From Apis mellifera (taxonomy: Eukaryota > Arthropoda > Insecta > Hymenoptera > Apidae): a stretch of DNA of 64,000 nt. The stretch covers positions 8,073,736 to 8,137,735 of the forward strand of contig NC_037642.1 of assembly GCF_003254395.2 (NCBI RefSeq), given 5' to 3'. The position numbers were made by a program, and so were the translations under genes. The notes below the pieces were generated by a model. It was not told the DNA's origin and did no database searches. It saw only the letters and a program-made list of their open reading frames with translations. Positions 47,811-61,395 of the stretch are shown one piece after another (the first letter of the stretch is position 1; every line of letters starts with the position of its first letter).

Positions 47811-47843
47811 GGCGCCATCTGAATCGTGGCGATAAGTTTATCG
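47811..47843 (-). promoter_or_regulatory. CTCF-like core next to inverted GATA sites
   Basis: On the - strand 47811-47820 reads AGATGGCGCC, matching the conserved CTCF core AGRKGGCRSY at all ten positions. Ten bases further, CGATAAGTTTATCG (47830-47843) is a 14-bp inverted repeat with two GATAA sites. It could be an insulator or enhancer. Sequence only. Confidence 0.35.
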
Positions 47844-49324
47844 TTGGTTCGTAAAAGGAAAAGGAATTTTACATCTTTCGAATTACTTCTCACCGATTTT
47901 TTCGTCCGTTTATATTTTGAATTAAAACTGTAATAAATTCAATTTTGATATAACACTCGGAACTGTGTGACAGAATTCGAAGTTGTTTCTTCGTTTCATT
48001 GCGCAAAGTCACTTACAAAACGCTCTTCCTTCGTGCGATTACTCGAGGACAATAAACGTGACGCAAGTGAAAAGAGGGGAAGCGGAACAACGATGTCGTT
48101 TCCGGGGAAAGTGATGGACATTCGGGAGGGCGTGAGTTTAGGATCGTGTTTTCCACAGCGTTTCAAGTTATAAAGATTCGTATCGGCGATAGTGATTATC
48201 CCGGATGGCGACATAATCGTTACATCGTTAACTCTTAACGGCTGCGTAAGCCTGTGGCATCGCGCCACTCCCGTCGCAAAACCGAGGCCCGGCATTTTGT
48301 TTTATTGCGTCGCGCCGAAGCAGTCGTGCCAACACCCTAAAGAGTGTTTTCCTCTCTTTCACCGTCAATTACGCGCGACGTTTACGCGGCCCTCTAATCA
48401 ATTCCGCGCTCCCCCTCTCCCCCTCGTCCCTCGATTGGCGGAAAAAAAAAACCAGGAAAAGCCTCTTACTGTTCCTCCCAGATATTTTCTATCAAACCTC
48501 GATATTCCGCGATTTTTTCCTTTTTATTTTCCCATTGTTTTCCCCCAGCTCGTCCATCTTCCATCTTTTCGTACATCTCTTCGTCGAATTTTGACGAATA
48601 ATCGAAGTGTAAGTTGTAAAAGTTGAAGATAATATTTCGTTGATCCAATCTAACGTTTCTTTTTTTTTATATTAAACATTGGATCGTTGGGATTGGAATT
48701 GAAATTAAAAAATTGATACTTTCGAAAGTTCTATTAACATTACCGCAATAATATTTTGCACAATATTTGATGTATAATTTGCTAACAATACGTCGATACA
48801 ATCGACAGGACAAATATATTAAAATCGTGTTCGAACGAATACGCGTATTCACTTATTTTTGAATAATTTTATAAATTTGTCAAATTTCGTTATTTCGTGG
48901 CGGACAACCTAATAAAAATACAACGTCAAAACAGGTTAAATATTCGAAAATTTAAATTCAATTAACGGAAAGAGATCGAGCCGATCACCGAATCGTTACA
49001 CCGGATCTCTTTCCCATCCGATCTACGCACACAATTCATACGCGTTTTAACCCTCATCTATTTCATTATCCCGTTATACACGTTCAATGCACGTCAAAGC
49101 GAATAAAAAATCGCGAGTCTACGGGTTTTCACCCGTAGAATTTACACGTTCATCGACAACCGATTCCCCGCATCGGTAACAATGGCGAATATATACATTA
49201 AAGAAATTTACACGATAATACAGGGGAGGAGGGAGCGATAATAGAGGGGCGGCGGAGGGATACGCAAGAATTAACAGCGCGGCGCGACAAAGAATTTCAT
49301 AAATATTTAAAACAAAAAGCGGAA

Positions 49325-49345
49325 GGGGGAGGGGAAGGGGAGGGG
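49325..49345 (+). repeat. Canonical G-quadruplex motif
   Basis: G-runs of 5, 4, 4 and 4 separated by A, AA and A. Loops this short give very stable quadruplexes in general. Confidence 0.9.
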
Positions 49346-49719
49346 ACTACGTGTATACGAGGTATGCGATGTAAATTCACTGTTCGACTCGTTCCATTCG
49401 GGAGGGGGTGGATTTTTCGCCTACGCGATTCCGCGCGGCCGGAGAGCCGCGGTCCACGATTAAAAATTAGCTGAAAATCCGATATCGTTCATTACATCAT
49501 ATACACCGCGACGCGATTGTTTTTATTTGATGCTTCAACGCTCACGGTAGCCGTTTTAAATTATATAGAGGATGCATTCGACGCGGCCGCGCGTGTGAAT
49601 TCGACGTTTTTATTTGAAAGCTGATTCGCTTTTCCGTCCACCGCTGCGCTCTCCATCCCCTCCCTCCCCCGTCCTCCGCTCTTCGCGCATCCCCTCGAGC
49701 TGGATGGAGGCCCACCGGC

Positions 49720-49792
49720 AATGGTGGCGGTGGCGATGGTGATGGTGATGGCGATGGCGATGGTGGTGGTGGTGGTGGTGGTGGTGGCGTGG
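49720..49792. repeat. (GGTGGC/GATGGT/GGT)n compound array
   Basis: GGTGGC, GATGGT and GATGGC hexamers are followed by about eight GGT units. The reverse frame gives His/Pro runs without surrounding protein character. Confidence 0.95.
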
Positions 49793-50394
49793 CACCGTTG
49801 AAATTTCCGCGCTCGGTGATGCGTATGACGTATGTAGAATATAAAATGCGCAACGTATTACCGAACAATTGCCAGCCGATAATACATTCGAATAGACGTC
49901 AGTGCGTGTCATTAATGGTTTCGCGATTTTCCACGAGTTTTCCAAGGATTCGTATCGTTCGTTCGTTCGTTCCCTGCGTAAAACGACAACCGGTCATCAA
50001 CGTCGGCAGGGATATGTATTTACGTTTGTGTATACGTTTTTATTTACGCGGAATGGATATTCGATTCGAGATTCGATCGGATAGAAACGAGAATCGACCT
50101 TGTAGGGTGTAGGGTGATCCCGTCTCTCGTTTCTGGAACGACGCTTTTTTTTCCCTTCTGATCTGTTCTTTTTTTTTTTTTCCTCCGAAAACGCAGAGGA
50201 GAGGAGAGCAACGAGAATGGTGAGGAGAGAGAAGGAGGGAGGGAGGTGGAATTAATCGTCGGGCATTATCAGAAAAATTACCGGACTGTAAAATTCACTC
50301 TGCGCTCGCGTTCGAAACACTTACCGCTCGTAAAAACGCTCCAGAATGGGATAAAAGAGAGCGATCGCGAGGGGTTCGGTCGGATAGGATCAAG

Positions 50395-50640
50395 GGAGAG
50401 AGAGAGAGAGAGAGAGGGAGGAGAGAGAAAAAAAAGCTGCGTGTGCTTCGACGAGAACAGACCGAGCGAACAAACAATCGAACAGCGCCGAAAAAATAAA
50501 AATGGAAAAGCAAAAATGGAGGAGAGAAAAAAGAAAAAAAAAGAAAAAGAGGGAAAGGAGAGAGAAGGAGGGCGAAAAAAAATGCAAAAAAAGGAGGGAA
50601 AAAAAAAAAAAGAAAGGGCGGAGAACATCAACGCGTAAAA
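50395..50640 (+). repeat. (GA)n followed by long A/G-rich tract
   Basis: A GA run (50395-50420) and, from about 50500, A/G-only sequence with poly(A) blocks. The tract is the source of the longest open frame in the window (304 codons, - strand), which is Ser/Phe/Leu-rich and not protein-like. Confidence 0.85.
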
Positions 50641-50705
50641 TGTTTGCCGTTGCGACGGACGTACGGTTATCGCGCGTTGGCTGCGATTTTTGGTACACGG
50701 ATCAC

Positions 50706-50740
50706 GATGGTGGTGGTGGTGGTAGCAGTGGTGGTGGTGG
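50706..50740. repeat. (GGT)n microsatellite
   Basis: GGT units interrupted by AGCAGT. Confidence 0.9.
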
Positions 50741-52626
50741 AAAATCGGCGAGGGGCACGCGAGAGAGGGTTGAAAACGGGGAGAGGATCCGCGAAAAACA
50801 GCCGTGGAGGGAGGGAGAGGGGTGGAATCAGAGAGAAATCGAACGACAATAATTATCGTGAAAACGGAATATCTCGGTGGGCAAGGGATGCGTGGGGGCG
50901 GGCGGGGTGGGGGACAGACCAGCCGGATGTCATTCCCGGTCGCGTCGTTTGCACCGAGTGGGAAGAAGAGGGGCACGAGGGAACGAGAGAAATGGAAAGA
51001 TCGGCGAGGAGAGAGAGAGAGAATCGGCGTAAAACGGATCCGTGAAAGGGAGAGAAGATTGGAAAGGGAGGAGGACGAAAAATCGGTGGACAGACCCTCT
51101 CCTTCTCCCCTTTCGAAAGAGAGACAGAGAGAATGAGAGTGGACGGGAGGGGAGGGATATACGCGAGAGTTTTGCAGAGCTGCGTGGCGCACCGTGCCAT
51201 TGTGTTCGTTATAATTAAAAACGCGATTCGCAATTGCAAATTGGAAAATGGGAGAGCGCGTACCACCGGGCGGCGTTGTTTATGGGCTGTTCATTGATTT
51301 TTATGCGCCGAAATTAATGACCGACCCGCGATTTCGGGGGCGTCCGCCGTATAATCGGACAAAAGTGTGTGCAGCACCTATGGGTGCCGTTACGCTCTTT
51401 CCACCTCGCTCCTGTCCACGTTGCATCCCCACATTCGCACACGCTCGAAGGCCAGCGTAAAAAGGCCGGAAGGGATTCCGGACAAATGCAAAATTTCCAC
51501 CGCGGCAACGAATAAACCGAACAACGATCGGCGTACCGAGGCCAACCGGTCGCCATCGATACCTTATTTTCCAGATATATCCACGCGTCCACCAGGGGAT
51601 CGGAGGGAGGAGAGGGGTTAAATGATCGCCGACTCGTTACGAATGAACGCTCGTTGTCCCGGATATTTTTGATTTCACGATTCGATAGAAATTTTTTAGC
51701 CTCGTTTCAGATTTTCCTAGCCGCCGATGATGAATTCCAATTTTGTCGTCGTTCGCAAGCTTCGTTCAAATTTTCCGCGTTCCGCAGGTGTAAATTCACG
51801 GATCCTGGTTAAATATCGTTCGCGTTGTTTGCGTTGTCGCGAGGGGCGTGACGGTTTTTTTCGGATTCGGCGTCGTTTGATTTTGATTTCGTTCGGCCGA
51901 GAACTGGCCGTGTAAAAATTACGATCGACGAATGGTTACGGGTGGTCGAATTACGATAATAATTCTATCCACGTGCGATTAATCCTCGTTCGACTCGACC
52001 GCATCAAATTGACGCGTTGATGCGAATGTAAAATGTGTAGCTTTATTTTTTTATTTATTTCTCCTTTTTTCCTTTTTTTTTTGTAAACGACACGAGTTAC
52101 CTTTTATCTCATTTTTCATTTCGCAACGAACAAATTTACGCGTTCTCTTTTTATCTCAAAAAAAAAAAAATAATAATAATAGATATTGCATACACGCAAT
52201 AAGCGTGTAAAATATACATTCAAAATTTCAAATTTTCTCTAAAATTACTCCAATCCGATAATCCAATATTATAGCCAACTCTCAAAAATTGAGATAATAA
52301 ACGGTTGAAAAATAAAATGGAAAGAAACGAATGTACCGAATATTAAAAAAAAAAATCGCAAGTCGGACGAGCAATTGGCGAAACGTGGATATCGAGATGG
52401 ACGAATCTCGAATTCGGCTGGATCGTTCAGAATCCATCAAACGAGATTCCTCCGAGCCGGGCCGATGAATGTTTACTGCGCGCGGATTGCGTTTGGCACG
52501 GGGCGGAAATATTACACGGCGCGCATTGTGCCACAGGCTGCTCGGATATCACTTAACAAACGTTACGGTGCAGCGCGATAAGTTTTTATGGAAAACGAGC
52601 GGAGCGGAACCGGGCGTGGACCACGT

Positions 52627-52634
52627 TGATTAAT
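52627..52634 (+). promoter_or_regulatory. PBC-Hox type motif TGATTAAT beside inverted CCAAT
   Basis: TGATTAAT is a known Exd/Pbx-Hox site type. An ATTGG (inverted CCAAT) follows about 25 bp later in a CpG-rich, repeat-free patch (52580-52760). Chance cannot be excluded. Confidence 0.2.
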
Positions 52635-53750
52635 AGAACGGGGCCCGGCTCACTTTTTATTGGCTGAAGATGAGCGCGTCGATGCGCGATAAAAACGCGA
52701 TAACGCCGCACGGTTATTATTTTCCACGGGGAGATACATCTGCGCGCGATGCTCCCTCCCCTTTTCTTTAATATTGCCGATGAATCGTGTCTCATTCTCT
52801 TTCTTTCTTTCCATCCAACGTTGATATATCTCTTGATAAATATCCCTTTTTCGTTTTTTTTTTTTAGGAGAAGGATAGTGGGGTTGATTTATCCAAAAGA
52901 TGTGTCTTTGTTTAATCTCTTTGTTATCCGAACATTGAGTAAACGATTCTTTTATTCTTTAGTTAGTTTATATAGCGTTGCGTTATCATTTTTTCAAAAT
53001 TATTGAAGAAAGATACTTGAATTCGGATCAATAATTTTATTTGGAAAGAATTTGACATGTTTGTAAAGTGCTAGATACAAGAAAGTGTTCGTGAGCCAAC
53101 GTTGACTTGCAAAACGTATAATTTCAACGACGAAAGAAATTTAATTAAAATATTTAAATATTTCACCAAAGAGATCTCAAGTCCATCCAATCTGTAAGTT
53201 ACAACGGCTAAAATTCACGAGGTCTAGATTAAAGTTCAAGAAATATCGATACTTTTTAATACGAAAAGCTGATATCGTTCCACGATATTACAGAAATCTA
53301 ATCCAATTCAATTTGAATTTCATCTCCATTTATCTAAACCGCGCCAATTTATTCCTTTCCGATATTTAAAAAAAAAGAAAGAAAATATTCTCCTCTCTAG
53401 GACTTCGTATCGAAATTCCCCATTCGAAAAATATATCTCCTCCCTTCAGAAGAAATAAATAAATAAATCACAATAACCATAAAAAAGAAAGATTTCAATT
53501 AACAGACGCACGCCTACTCAAATTCTCTTCCCTTGCCTTCCTCCCTTCGACGCGCAAAAAGTACTGAACACGAGCCGAGTCGAAAGGAAAACCCTATAAA
53601 TCACAATCGCCGCTATGAAAAAGACGATTTCGTCGCGGGGAATGGGCAAGCATCGTTTAAGATCTCTATTCCACTAGCCGGCGGTAGCGGTAGTTCCTAA
53701 GTAAGCACAAATCCGCGATGATGCGCTCGTAAAAGCGGCCACGTTACTCC

Positions 53751-53782
53751 AAGAAGAAGAAGAAGAAGAAGGAGGAGGAGAA
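53751..53782. repeat. (GAA)n(GGA)n microsatellite
   Basis: About six GAA units are followed by four GGA units. Confidence 0.95.
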
Positions 53783-56130
53783 GTGTCCCTCGAGTGTGCG
53801 TCCTAAAAGTGTCGCAAAAGGGACATCGGAGGAGAGGGGCCTCGTGGTCGTCATCGAATACGCGGGATCCTCGTTCACGTGTCGCGTTACAACGCGAACT
53901 TATGTCGGCCGGACGGCCGAGTTTTACGACCTCACCTTGTGTGCTCGCTACGTGGAGGCCAACACCACACCGTCCTCCCACCGTAAATACGGTGTCAACT
54001 CGGTTGTGTTGCGCGTCAAGATGCTTCGTTTTATTATATCGTAACCCGTGGCTCCACGACCTTACGGCTCACTGATTGATAAAACTGGCGGCGAGACCGG
54101 TCGTTTCGATGCCCGTCGCCTCCGACGGACGACGATGTCGCGTTATTTTTTATGCCGCCGTGAGATTTCGCTGGGACGTGTACCTGGATTCATCCTGGAG
54201 GGAGGATGGATTTTTCGATTTTTTGGATATTTGTAATTCGATTTTTTACTTTTCTCCTTTTTTCTCCCTTTTCTGATTATATCAATTCGCGGAATTTTCG
54301 AGAATGATTCGGTGACGAGTAAAAATTTTAGAAAAACGAGATGAGATCAAATTTTGAGAAATTTTGAAGTAATACGTATTACGAAGCGCTCTTTTTACTT
54401 AGATATTGTTGATAATTTCTTCGATAATGTTTTTTGAATAGTTCTATTCGAATTCTTATTGTTAATTAAAATGAAAGACACTCAAAAAAATGATATTTAT
54501 TCATAAAAGAAAAAAGTTAAGATTCTATACTATAAAATCGCGAGAAAAATATCTAGGAAATAAAAATTTATACCAATTCTTTTTTACCAATCTTATAAAT
54601 TTAAAATCTAAATATCTACGCAATTAATCTCTGCAACGAACAATCAAACCTTCTCGACAGTCTTATTCGCGAAGATTCAACAATATTTGTTAGATATCGT
54701 TCCATCCTTCGTTCGTTTCATCGACTTTGAGAGGGTGAGAAATACCGCGGAACCATCGACGAGGGGAGGATCTCTTTCTAGCCGCGATTCAGGATCACCG
54801 GAAGTGAAAAAGCGATCGAGAACCGCGGCCGCCACATTGAAAGCAGTTTTCGCGGCAAATGTTCCGTGACGGCGCGCTACGATCCGCCACCACTCGTCCC
54901 TTAGATGTCCACCCCTAAACAAATTTACGTTTCGGCAGGGAAATAAACGCCCGCCAATGGCCAAGGCCCTTACGTATTCCATCCTCGAGAAATCTCGAGC
55001 ACCCTGTATTTTCCTCGGAAGCCGAGTAAGGCTGTTATACGTTCTGCTCGGTTAACTCCATCCGTGGTTTCGTACGTGTCGTGCGATCCCTCCCCGCGGA
55101 AATTTCAAAATCGCGAGAAAGGATTAGCTATCCTTTCGTGCGTGGATATAATTTGAATTACTTTCTTGAAATATTCTATGATTTTTTCTTTTTTTTTAGG
55201 TATTTCACGATCTTTGCAACGTTAATATTTTCGATGGGATGCGATTGTACACGCGTTGGTAATTTTAAATGTACTCAATATTATGTTCGTTAATACTTTG
55301 AGTACAATTAATTTTACAAGATAAAATATATTTCGAGAAATAAAAATTTATTATTTTTGGTAAAAATGTATGAATATTATAACAATAGCGACACATTAAC
55401 GAATCTTGTAAATTTAATTTCTTTATATTAATGATCATCGTAATAAATAATTTGGAATTATTAGAATGATTTTGAATATTCTCTGAAGATTGAAAAATTC
55501 GATGTATTCTATCCTACATAGTTTAAAAAGAAATAATCATGAATCTAGAGAAACAAAAATTTGACGAATTTCCAACGAGGAGATTATTCGATTGATTGGA
55601 TACGCAGATACACGTTGATTTCGTAACAGAAGCATTCTTTCTTAAACGAATAGATATAAAATTCTTGACCCGAGAAACCCTATCCTCGTGAGACGAACGG
55701 TCCTTTCAGATCGAAGGTGATTCGTCTAATCTAAAAATCTCGTCGTCCATATAGAATTTCTTCAGGTGTATCGAATTATTTTAACCTGTTCGAAAGGGAA
55801 CGCTTGTTTCCCTTAGAAACCGTACTAAATCATAGTCATCGAGCTTTTTGTATCTAAAAAAAAATTATCGTCGGAGTGATTATCGAATCCACAATTGATA
55901 CAATTTTCAATTTCACATGAATATTTATATAATCTTTTTTCGATCATTTGGAACAGCTCTGAATTAAAAAGAAGAGTCCTCCCTTCTAGACGTCTTATCA
56001 TTTATCGATTCGATTAATATTTTAAAATATTCGTCGATGGATGTACATTAATTAAATCGAAAACCAATTTACATACGTCTGTCTAATTGTAAGACGTAGA
56101 ATCATTACGAAAGTGTATATAATATAAAAA

Positions 56131-56158
56131 GAGAGAGAGAGAGAGAATGAGAGAGAGA
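56131..56158. repeat. (GA)n microsatellite
   Basis: Two GA runs separated by ATGA. Confidence 0.9.
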
Positions 56159-59116
56159 AATTCGATTTATCCGAGGATAATAATTCACTTTCCAAAGAAT
56201 GTCGAAAGTATTTTTCAAGCAATTACACATCTCAACGTCACTCGGCTTCGATCCGCATAAGAAATCCAATTATCGTGACAGATAACTTGACGATCAAATT
56301 ATGCAATCCTTATTATTTCAGAAATGATATTCAATCCACTCTACACCGTTATATTATATCTGCAATATATTTATAAACTTCGCAAAACACACGAGTAAAA
56401 AACAGATTCTTTTCACATTCCTCCACTTCTCGCTCATTGAAAATTAAATATAATATTCTTCCATTCTTCTTCTCCTTCTTCCACGTATTTTTGATTCGAT
56501 TCATTTTCAATCTAACGAAAAACCGAGACGAAACGAAGAAAAAAAACTCCAAGTCCATCCTCCATAACGACTTCCCCATCATAAAAAAAAAAAAATAAAA
56601 AAACAAAGAAACATCCGCCTACGATTAAAGGCACACCGGCCTCCGCTCGTTGAAAAGATACACAAAGGCACCGGTGACAACCGATCACAAGTGTCGCCGT
56701 TGTAATGCAATCGGGCCGCGAAACATCGGCGAGCCGATACCGATTTTAATTCACCCTGTCTCCCGCCATGCAACACGGCCGTCCTCCACACACACGCATA
56801 TATACAAACACGCGCGCGCAATTCGTTGCCCCCGCAAAGAATAGGCGGAATAATTATTATCCTCGAGACAAAGTAACGGGGGGAGGCCGCCTGAAACCGG
56901 CGGTATCATCCAATCGACACCAGATCCTCCCGATCCCGCGATCGAATAATCGGGGCTCGAGCCGTACGATCCGCGTGGACGATCAGCGCCACGTCCAAAA
57001 CGAAGCGAGGCCGGACTCCTTTTGATGTTACCACGTGGCTCGCCGGCAAACTCATTTTCTGAAGCCTGTCCTGCTGTCGGCTGTCCGCGGATTACGGTAT
57101 TTTCCATTTTTCCACCGATCGACCAAATGCCCTCTCCTTCCTTTCCTCCCCTGTCTAGCGGAGTCGCTTGACGTATGCTCGCTCGCGTACGCCGCGCTCT
57201 ACGTTACTCTCGGTTACTTTACAAACGACGAAAAACGATTCGCAGACACGTGTTTACACGGGGGTGGGGGCGATTCGGGGGTTGGTTAGGTGGATAACGG
57301 GGATCTCTTGTCGGGAACTAATTAACGGTAGACGGTTCTCTACGTCGGGAGAGGAACGTGTCACGGTTTTACGTTGCTCGGAAGATTCCTATTGTTGGTA
57401 TGGATTTATCGGGGCGATTGTTGTGTCCCTGGAAAAAGTGATTGGATAAAAATTTCGGGGGATTTATCGATGTAATTATTATACAAGCGATCCTTACAAT
57501 TGTTTTTGTTCTTCGAGTTACAAATTATTCAATCGTTAAGATTTTGCCCAGTAATTTTCGTTGTGGTACTACTTAGCCTTAAATATCAGGAAAAAGTGCA
57601 CTGTCTGGTAGTATAATCTAAGTATTAGAAACATTGTATACATATTAGAATTTAATTTAATTCTATTAAATCGTATCTTTGATCCTAAGCATCATATCGT
57701 GACACGAAGAACGATCTATATTATAAAATCCAATCAATCGAAAATCTTTTTCATCCTTCGATACGTAAAGCTAGGGAAATCGATTCGAAACATCGCAAAT
57801 TCCCAAAGTCCAAACGATCCATCCCTCCTCCGACAAACTGCCGACTAAATAAATATTCGATCCACGTCCAGTCATTTTTCCCACCGCATCGATTAACGCC
57901 TATTTATAGTAATTTGGCGCGGAGCCTTCGATTTCTTGGAAGAGGAGAGCCAGCCAGAAGATAAGGGATCGTCCTTGCCTCGGCGCAACGCGTTGAACGC
58001 GTCCACGCATTCGCAATCGTACGCGATGAATCCCTCCTCCCTTTTTCTTCTTTCTCCTTTTTTTTTTTCTTCTTCCCTTCATTTTTCTCTCTCTTCCCCT
58101 CTCTCGTCCCACACCTGGGCCCTCCTCCTCCCCTTCCTCCATACACGGCCCATCTTTCTCCCGTTCTGGGCACGCACAGACGCACACCGTGGACTTGCGG
58201 ATTCGCGTCATGCGGCTACCGGGAAGCCAGGCGACGTCCTGCATTGCGATGCGACGTGGTGCACCGTCGTCCGTCAATCATCCAGAGACACGTCCCCGTC
58301 ATCGCGCACTCTGCATGTAATATAACCAAACACCGGGACCCGGCCTACTCGATCGTGTAAACAATCCGTGTTTCCACTCGTGCCCTCTCGAATTTTTTCG
58401 CGTTTATTGGAAACCGAGGCCCCCGGTCTACGCGAACGCTTTTTGGCTTTGGTTTCGCCAGTGGTTCGCAAACACCGATAGCCGAGTTTCTTAACGAATT
58501 TCCCAATTTCAGAGAAAGAAATTTGAACAGATTGGCGCTTAAATTTAAATAAACAGATTCGTGAGATTATTACACGGAGAATTGTATTCTAAGGGGATGA
58601 TATTGCGTTGCGAGATAAAATTCGATCATAGCTACGTACGAAACGTTTAATTATTTATACAAAATTAAACTCGTGAAATATCGTACGATACATATATTTC
58701 AAAATTATGAAAGAATGAAGAGAACGCGTACGCGAAGAATAATTCAAGAATCGATTTAATCGGCGACTTCCCCCTCATTTCACCCTCTCTCTCCCCCCGA
58801 CTTTTAATCCCATCGCTATCGTACGACTGTCCATACGAATCGCGGCGCGTATCTGTCACACCGGGATCGAGAAAGGAAAGGTGGTGGAATTTTCACCGGC
58901 CGCGCGACGCTTGGAGAACGGTACGCGTATGTACGTCTATTGGCCCCTATCGGGGGTGGCGTGGATGAAAAAGGACGAGGCAGGCGTGACGTACAACGCT
59001 CCGGGTAATTTTCCATCGCAATGGGAAACAACAAGCGTTCGCCAGGCGACACGGGACCACGTGTAACCGAATATTGTCATGAACGATCGGGGTGGCGTTT
59101 CACCCCTTTTCGTCAT

Positions 59117-59171
59117 TCCTCCTTTCTCCCTCCCTCTCTCTCTCTCTCCTTTTTTTCTCCTTTTTTTTCAG
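59117..59171 (+). promoter_or_regulatory. Long pyrimidine tract ending in TTTCAG: candidate 3' splice site
   Basis: More than 50 bases of almost pure C/T end in TTTTTTTTCAG at 59171, the best acceptor-like sequence outside hth. The next 50 bases are open in one frame for about 17 codons. No donor or known product is seen. Confidence 0.3.
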
Positions 59172-60072
59172 TCGCGTTACGTAGCAGCAACTACGTAGCA
59201 GAAACGAAGACTGTCGGATCCGATTGAACGGCTGACGTGAATCCGCTACAGGCAAACATTAACGGTAAATTCGGTGCAACGAATGGCTGGTCATAGCCGC
59301 CCGCTCTGCTTGACACAATCGACGTGCATTTAATTCCCTACCTGTCGTATTTGCTCCCTGTATAATCGGATATTATACAAATGCATCGCGCCCCTTTTAT
59401 TTAGACGCTCGAAGGGCGAGTATTATAAACGGACGATTGGCTGTTCCGTTTCTGTTCGAGTGACGTTCCCGTATCTTGCGAAATCTCGCCCCGAGCGTCC
59501 CAGCCGAGGATCAAAACTGTTTCGAACGAAGTAATGGGAATAAATCGGTCAATCGTCGGGAGACGCATCGACATTTACGAATATACGAGAAATGAATGGT
59601 AAAGGAGACGCATCAATTCGTCGAATCCATAATTCACTGTTCCATACTCTTTCATTAAGCACGATTATTTAGAAAAGAAGAGACTGATGCACATTTGATA
59701 CAAAGTTTCTAAAAATCACTCTCTCCATTCCAACGATCGTACCCCTCGTAACGATCAAGCACACGGATCGTGCGCATCGACACCGATACCGAATCCCATC
59801 CAGAATCATCCACGATCCCGTAATGATACCCTTTGTCCGTGGAGATCCTCCGCGCCAACAGGAGACGACACCGCGCGATCCCCCTCCCCTTGGTGGACGA
59901 AAAAGGAACACAACGCAGAGGGGCCCAAGTTCCTTCCTTCCTCCCCGAAGGACCCTCCTCTCCCTGAAGTGGAAGGAGGACGGAGGCCAGAGGAGCAGAG
60001 GAGAAGATGGTATCGGATCGCGGGCGAACGGAACGTTGTTACATTCAAATTAGAGTGGACGACGGTATGCGT

Positions 60073-60157
60073 AGAGAAAGAGAAAGAGAGAGAGAGGGGG
60101 GAGGGAGAAAGGGGAGTCGCGTCGGGTCGTTGTCGTCCCAGATGTGTGTGTGTGTGC
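60073..60157. repeat. (GA)n and (GT)n microsatellites
   Basis: A GA run (60073-60097) and a GT run (60142-60157) with unique DNA between. Confidence 0.9.
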
Positions 60158-61395
60158 GGTGCGCTGGCACACACGGAGGACTGCGGAGGATCGTATTCAA
60201 AACAGCGGGAGGCTCCCAAGCCCTCGAGCCGTCATGCGATCTTGTCCTTCCACAACGACCAGGTCCCATCGCGTCTCCAGCCGGAATTTCAATACACTCG
60301 TATATTTAACGAACCCTCTCCCGTTCTCCGCCAACCAAGTATTCCTTATCCTCGAGGCCTTCCCCTTCCTCCCGTCTCTCTCTCTCTCTTTCTCCTTCCT
60401 CTTCTACTTCTTCTTGGTTTTCTTCTTCCACTCACGTGCCGTAACCGCACGTTCCTTCTCTGGCCGACGAGCTTCCTTCGAGGCTCGTCCGAAGGAGAGA
60501 ACACGGAGAACTCGTTCGATACGTTCGGATACGCGTCCGGATCGACTTTTTCGTATTTCCCCGTGGCGAGGATGGCGAGGGCAGGGCAGGGCGAGACGAG
60601 ACGAGGGGAATTTATCGCCGGTTAAACGGGCCCTGGCCCACGGCCACCATTTCCAACCATTCGCCGGTTGATTCGGAGGTGGACGTGGATCGGGCCGGTC
60701 ACTCGCGAGAAGACGTATCGACGAGCCGTTTCGCGACAGGAAACGGTCGGATGGGGGACGCTCGAGGGGTGAATAAGGGCGAGGAGGAGGGAATAATGGG
60801 CGGTTCGTGTTCGGGGCGTCGTCGTGTTTTCGGTCGTTTCGATCCGATTTGAAATTTAATCGATTTGGCGAGTGACGATGTATTAAAAAAGGAATCTTGT
60901 GGACGACACATTTTAAATTGTTAACTTTCGCTAATTATAATTAATGGTAAATTAATGATTAAGTGTAGAGAGGTTGAACAAAATATTCGTAAAGATAAAA
61001 AATGGTCCACGAGCTACCTCTTAATTGGAACAGAAAAATCTTTCTTTTATCTGTCTTTTCGAAATTTTAATCAAAGTATTAAATATCCACGCACTGAATC
61101 GCAATCGAATTTCTACGATCGCAACAAACTATTAAATTATAATTTCGCTCTTCCATTTATATTCCAACGTTACAATCGCATTTCTACGTCCCGAACGTAG
61201 AATGACGGATGTGACGATGATGATACGACGGATGGAAATCGTGTTCGCTCGTTGTAAAACGTTACCCCTTAACCGCGAAACAAAAAAAAAAAAATCCTCG
61301 CAACGTCTCCTCTTCGTCGCCTCCCCTCCCCGTTTCGAATCTCGAATAATCGAATTTCCACGATTGAATGGGTGTAAATCGCAGAGACAAAAAAA

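Larger units (their letters stand above)
43000..56600. other. No gene recognised; intergenic DNA with microsatellites
   Basis: Open frames here are short or low-complexity. Repeats and motif sites are listed separately. About 54250-56600 is AT-rich with almost no repeats or motifs that I can name. Confidence 0.55.

Noticed and set aside
49605..49628. 14-nt match to the 3' half of the bantam microRNA (TTTGAAAGCTGATT)
   Set aside because: The 5' half including the seed does not match, and no complementary arm lies upstream.
50278..51192. Longest open frame in the window (304 codons, - strand)
   Set aside because: It is Ser/Leu/Phe/Pro-rich and is produced by GA- and A-rich tracts on the + strand. 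There is no domain, and composition follows the repeats.
53794..54075. Two overlapping + strand frames of 82 and 93 codons
   Set aside because: Both are short and have no domain character, and they begin at a GAA/GGA repeat. No convincing splice context.
57550..57640. Possible microRNA-like hairpin (TACTAC against GTAGTA)
   Set aside because: Only about six base pairs can form; this is far short of a precursor stem.
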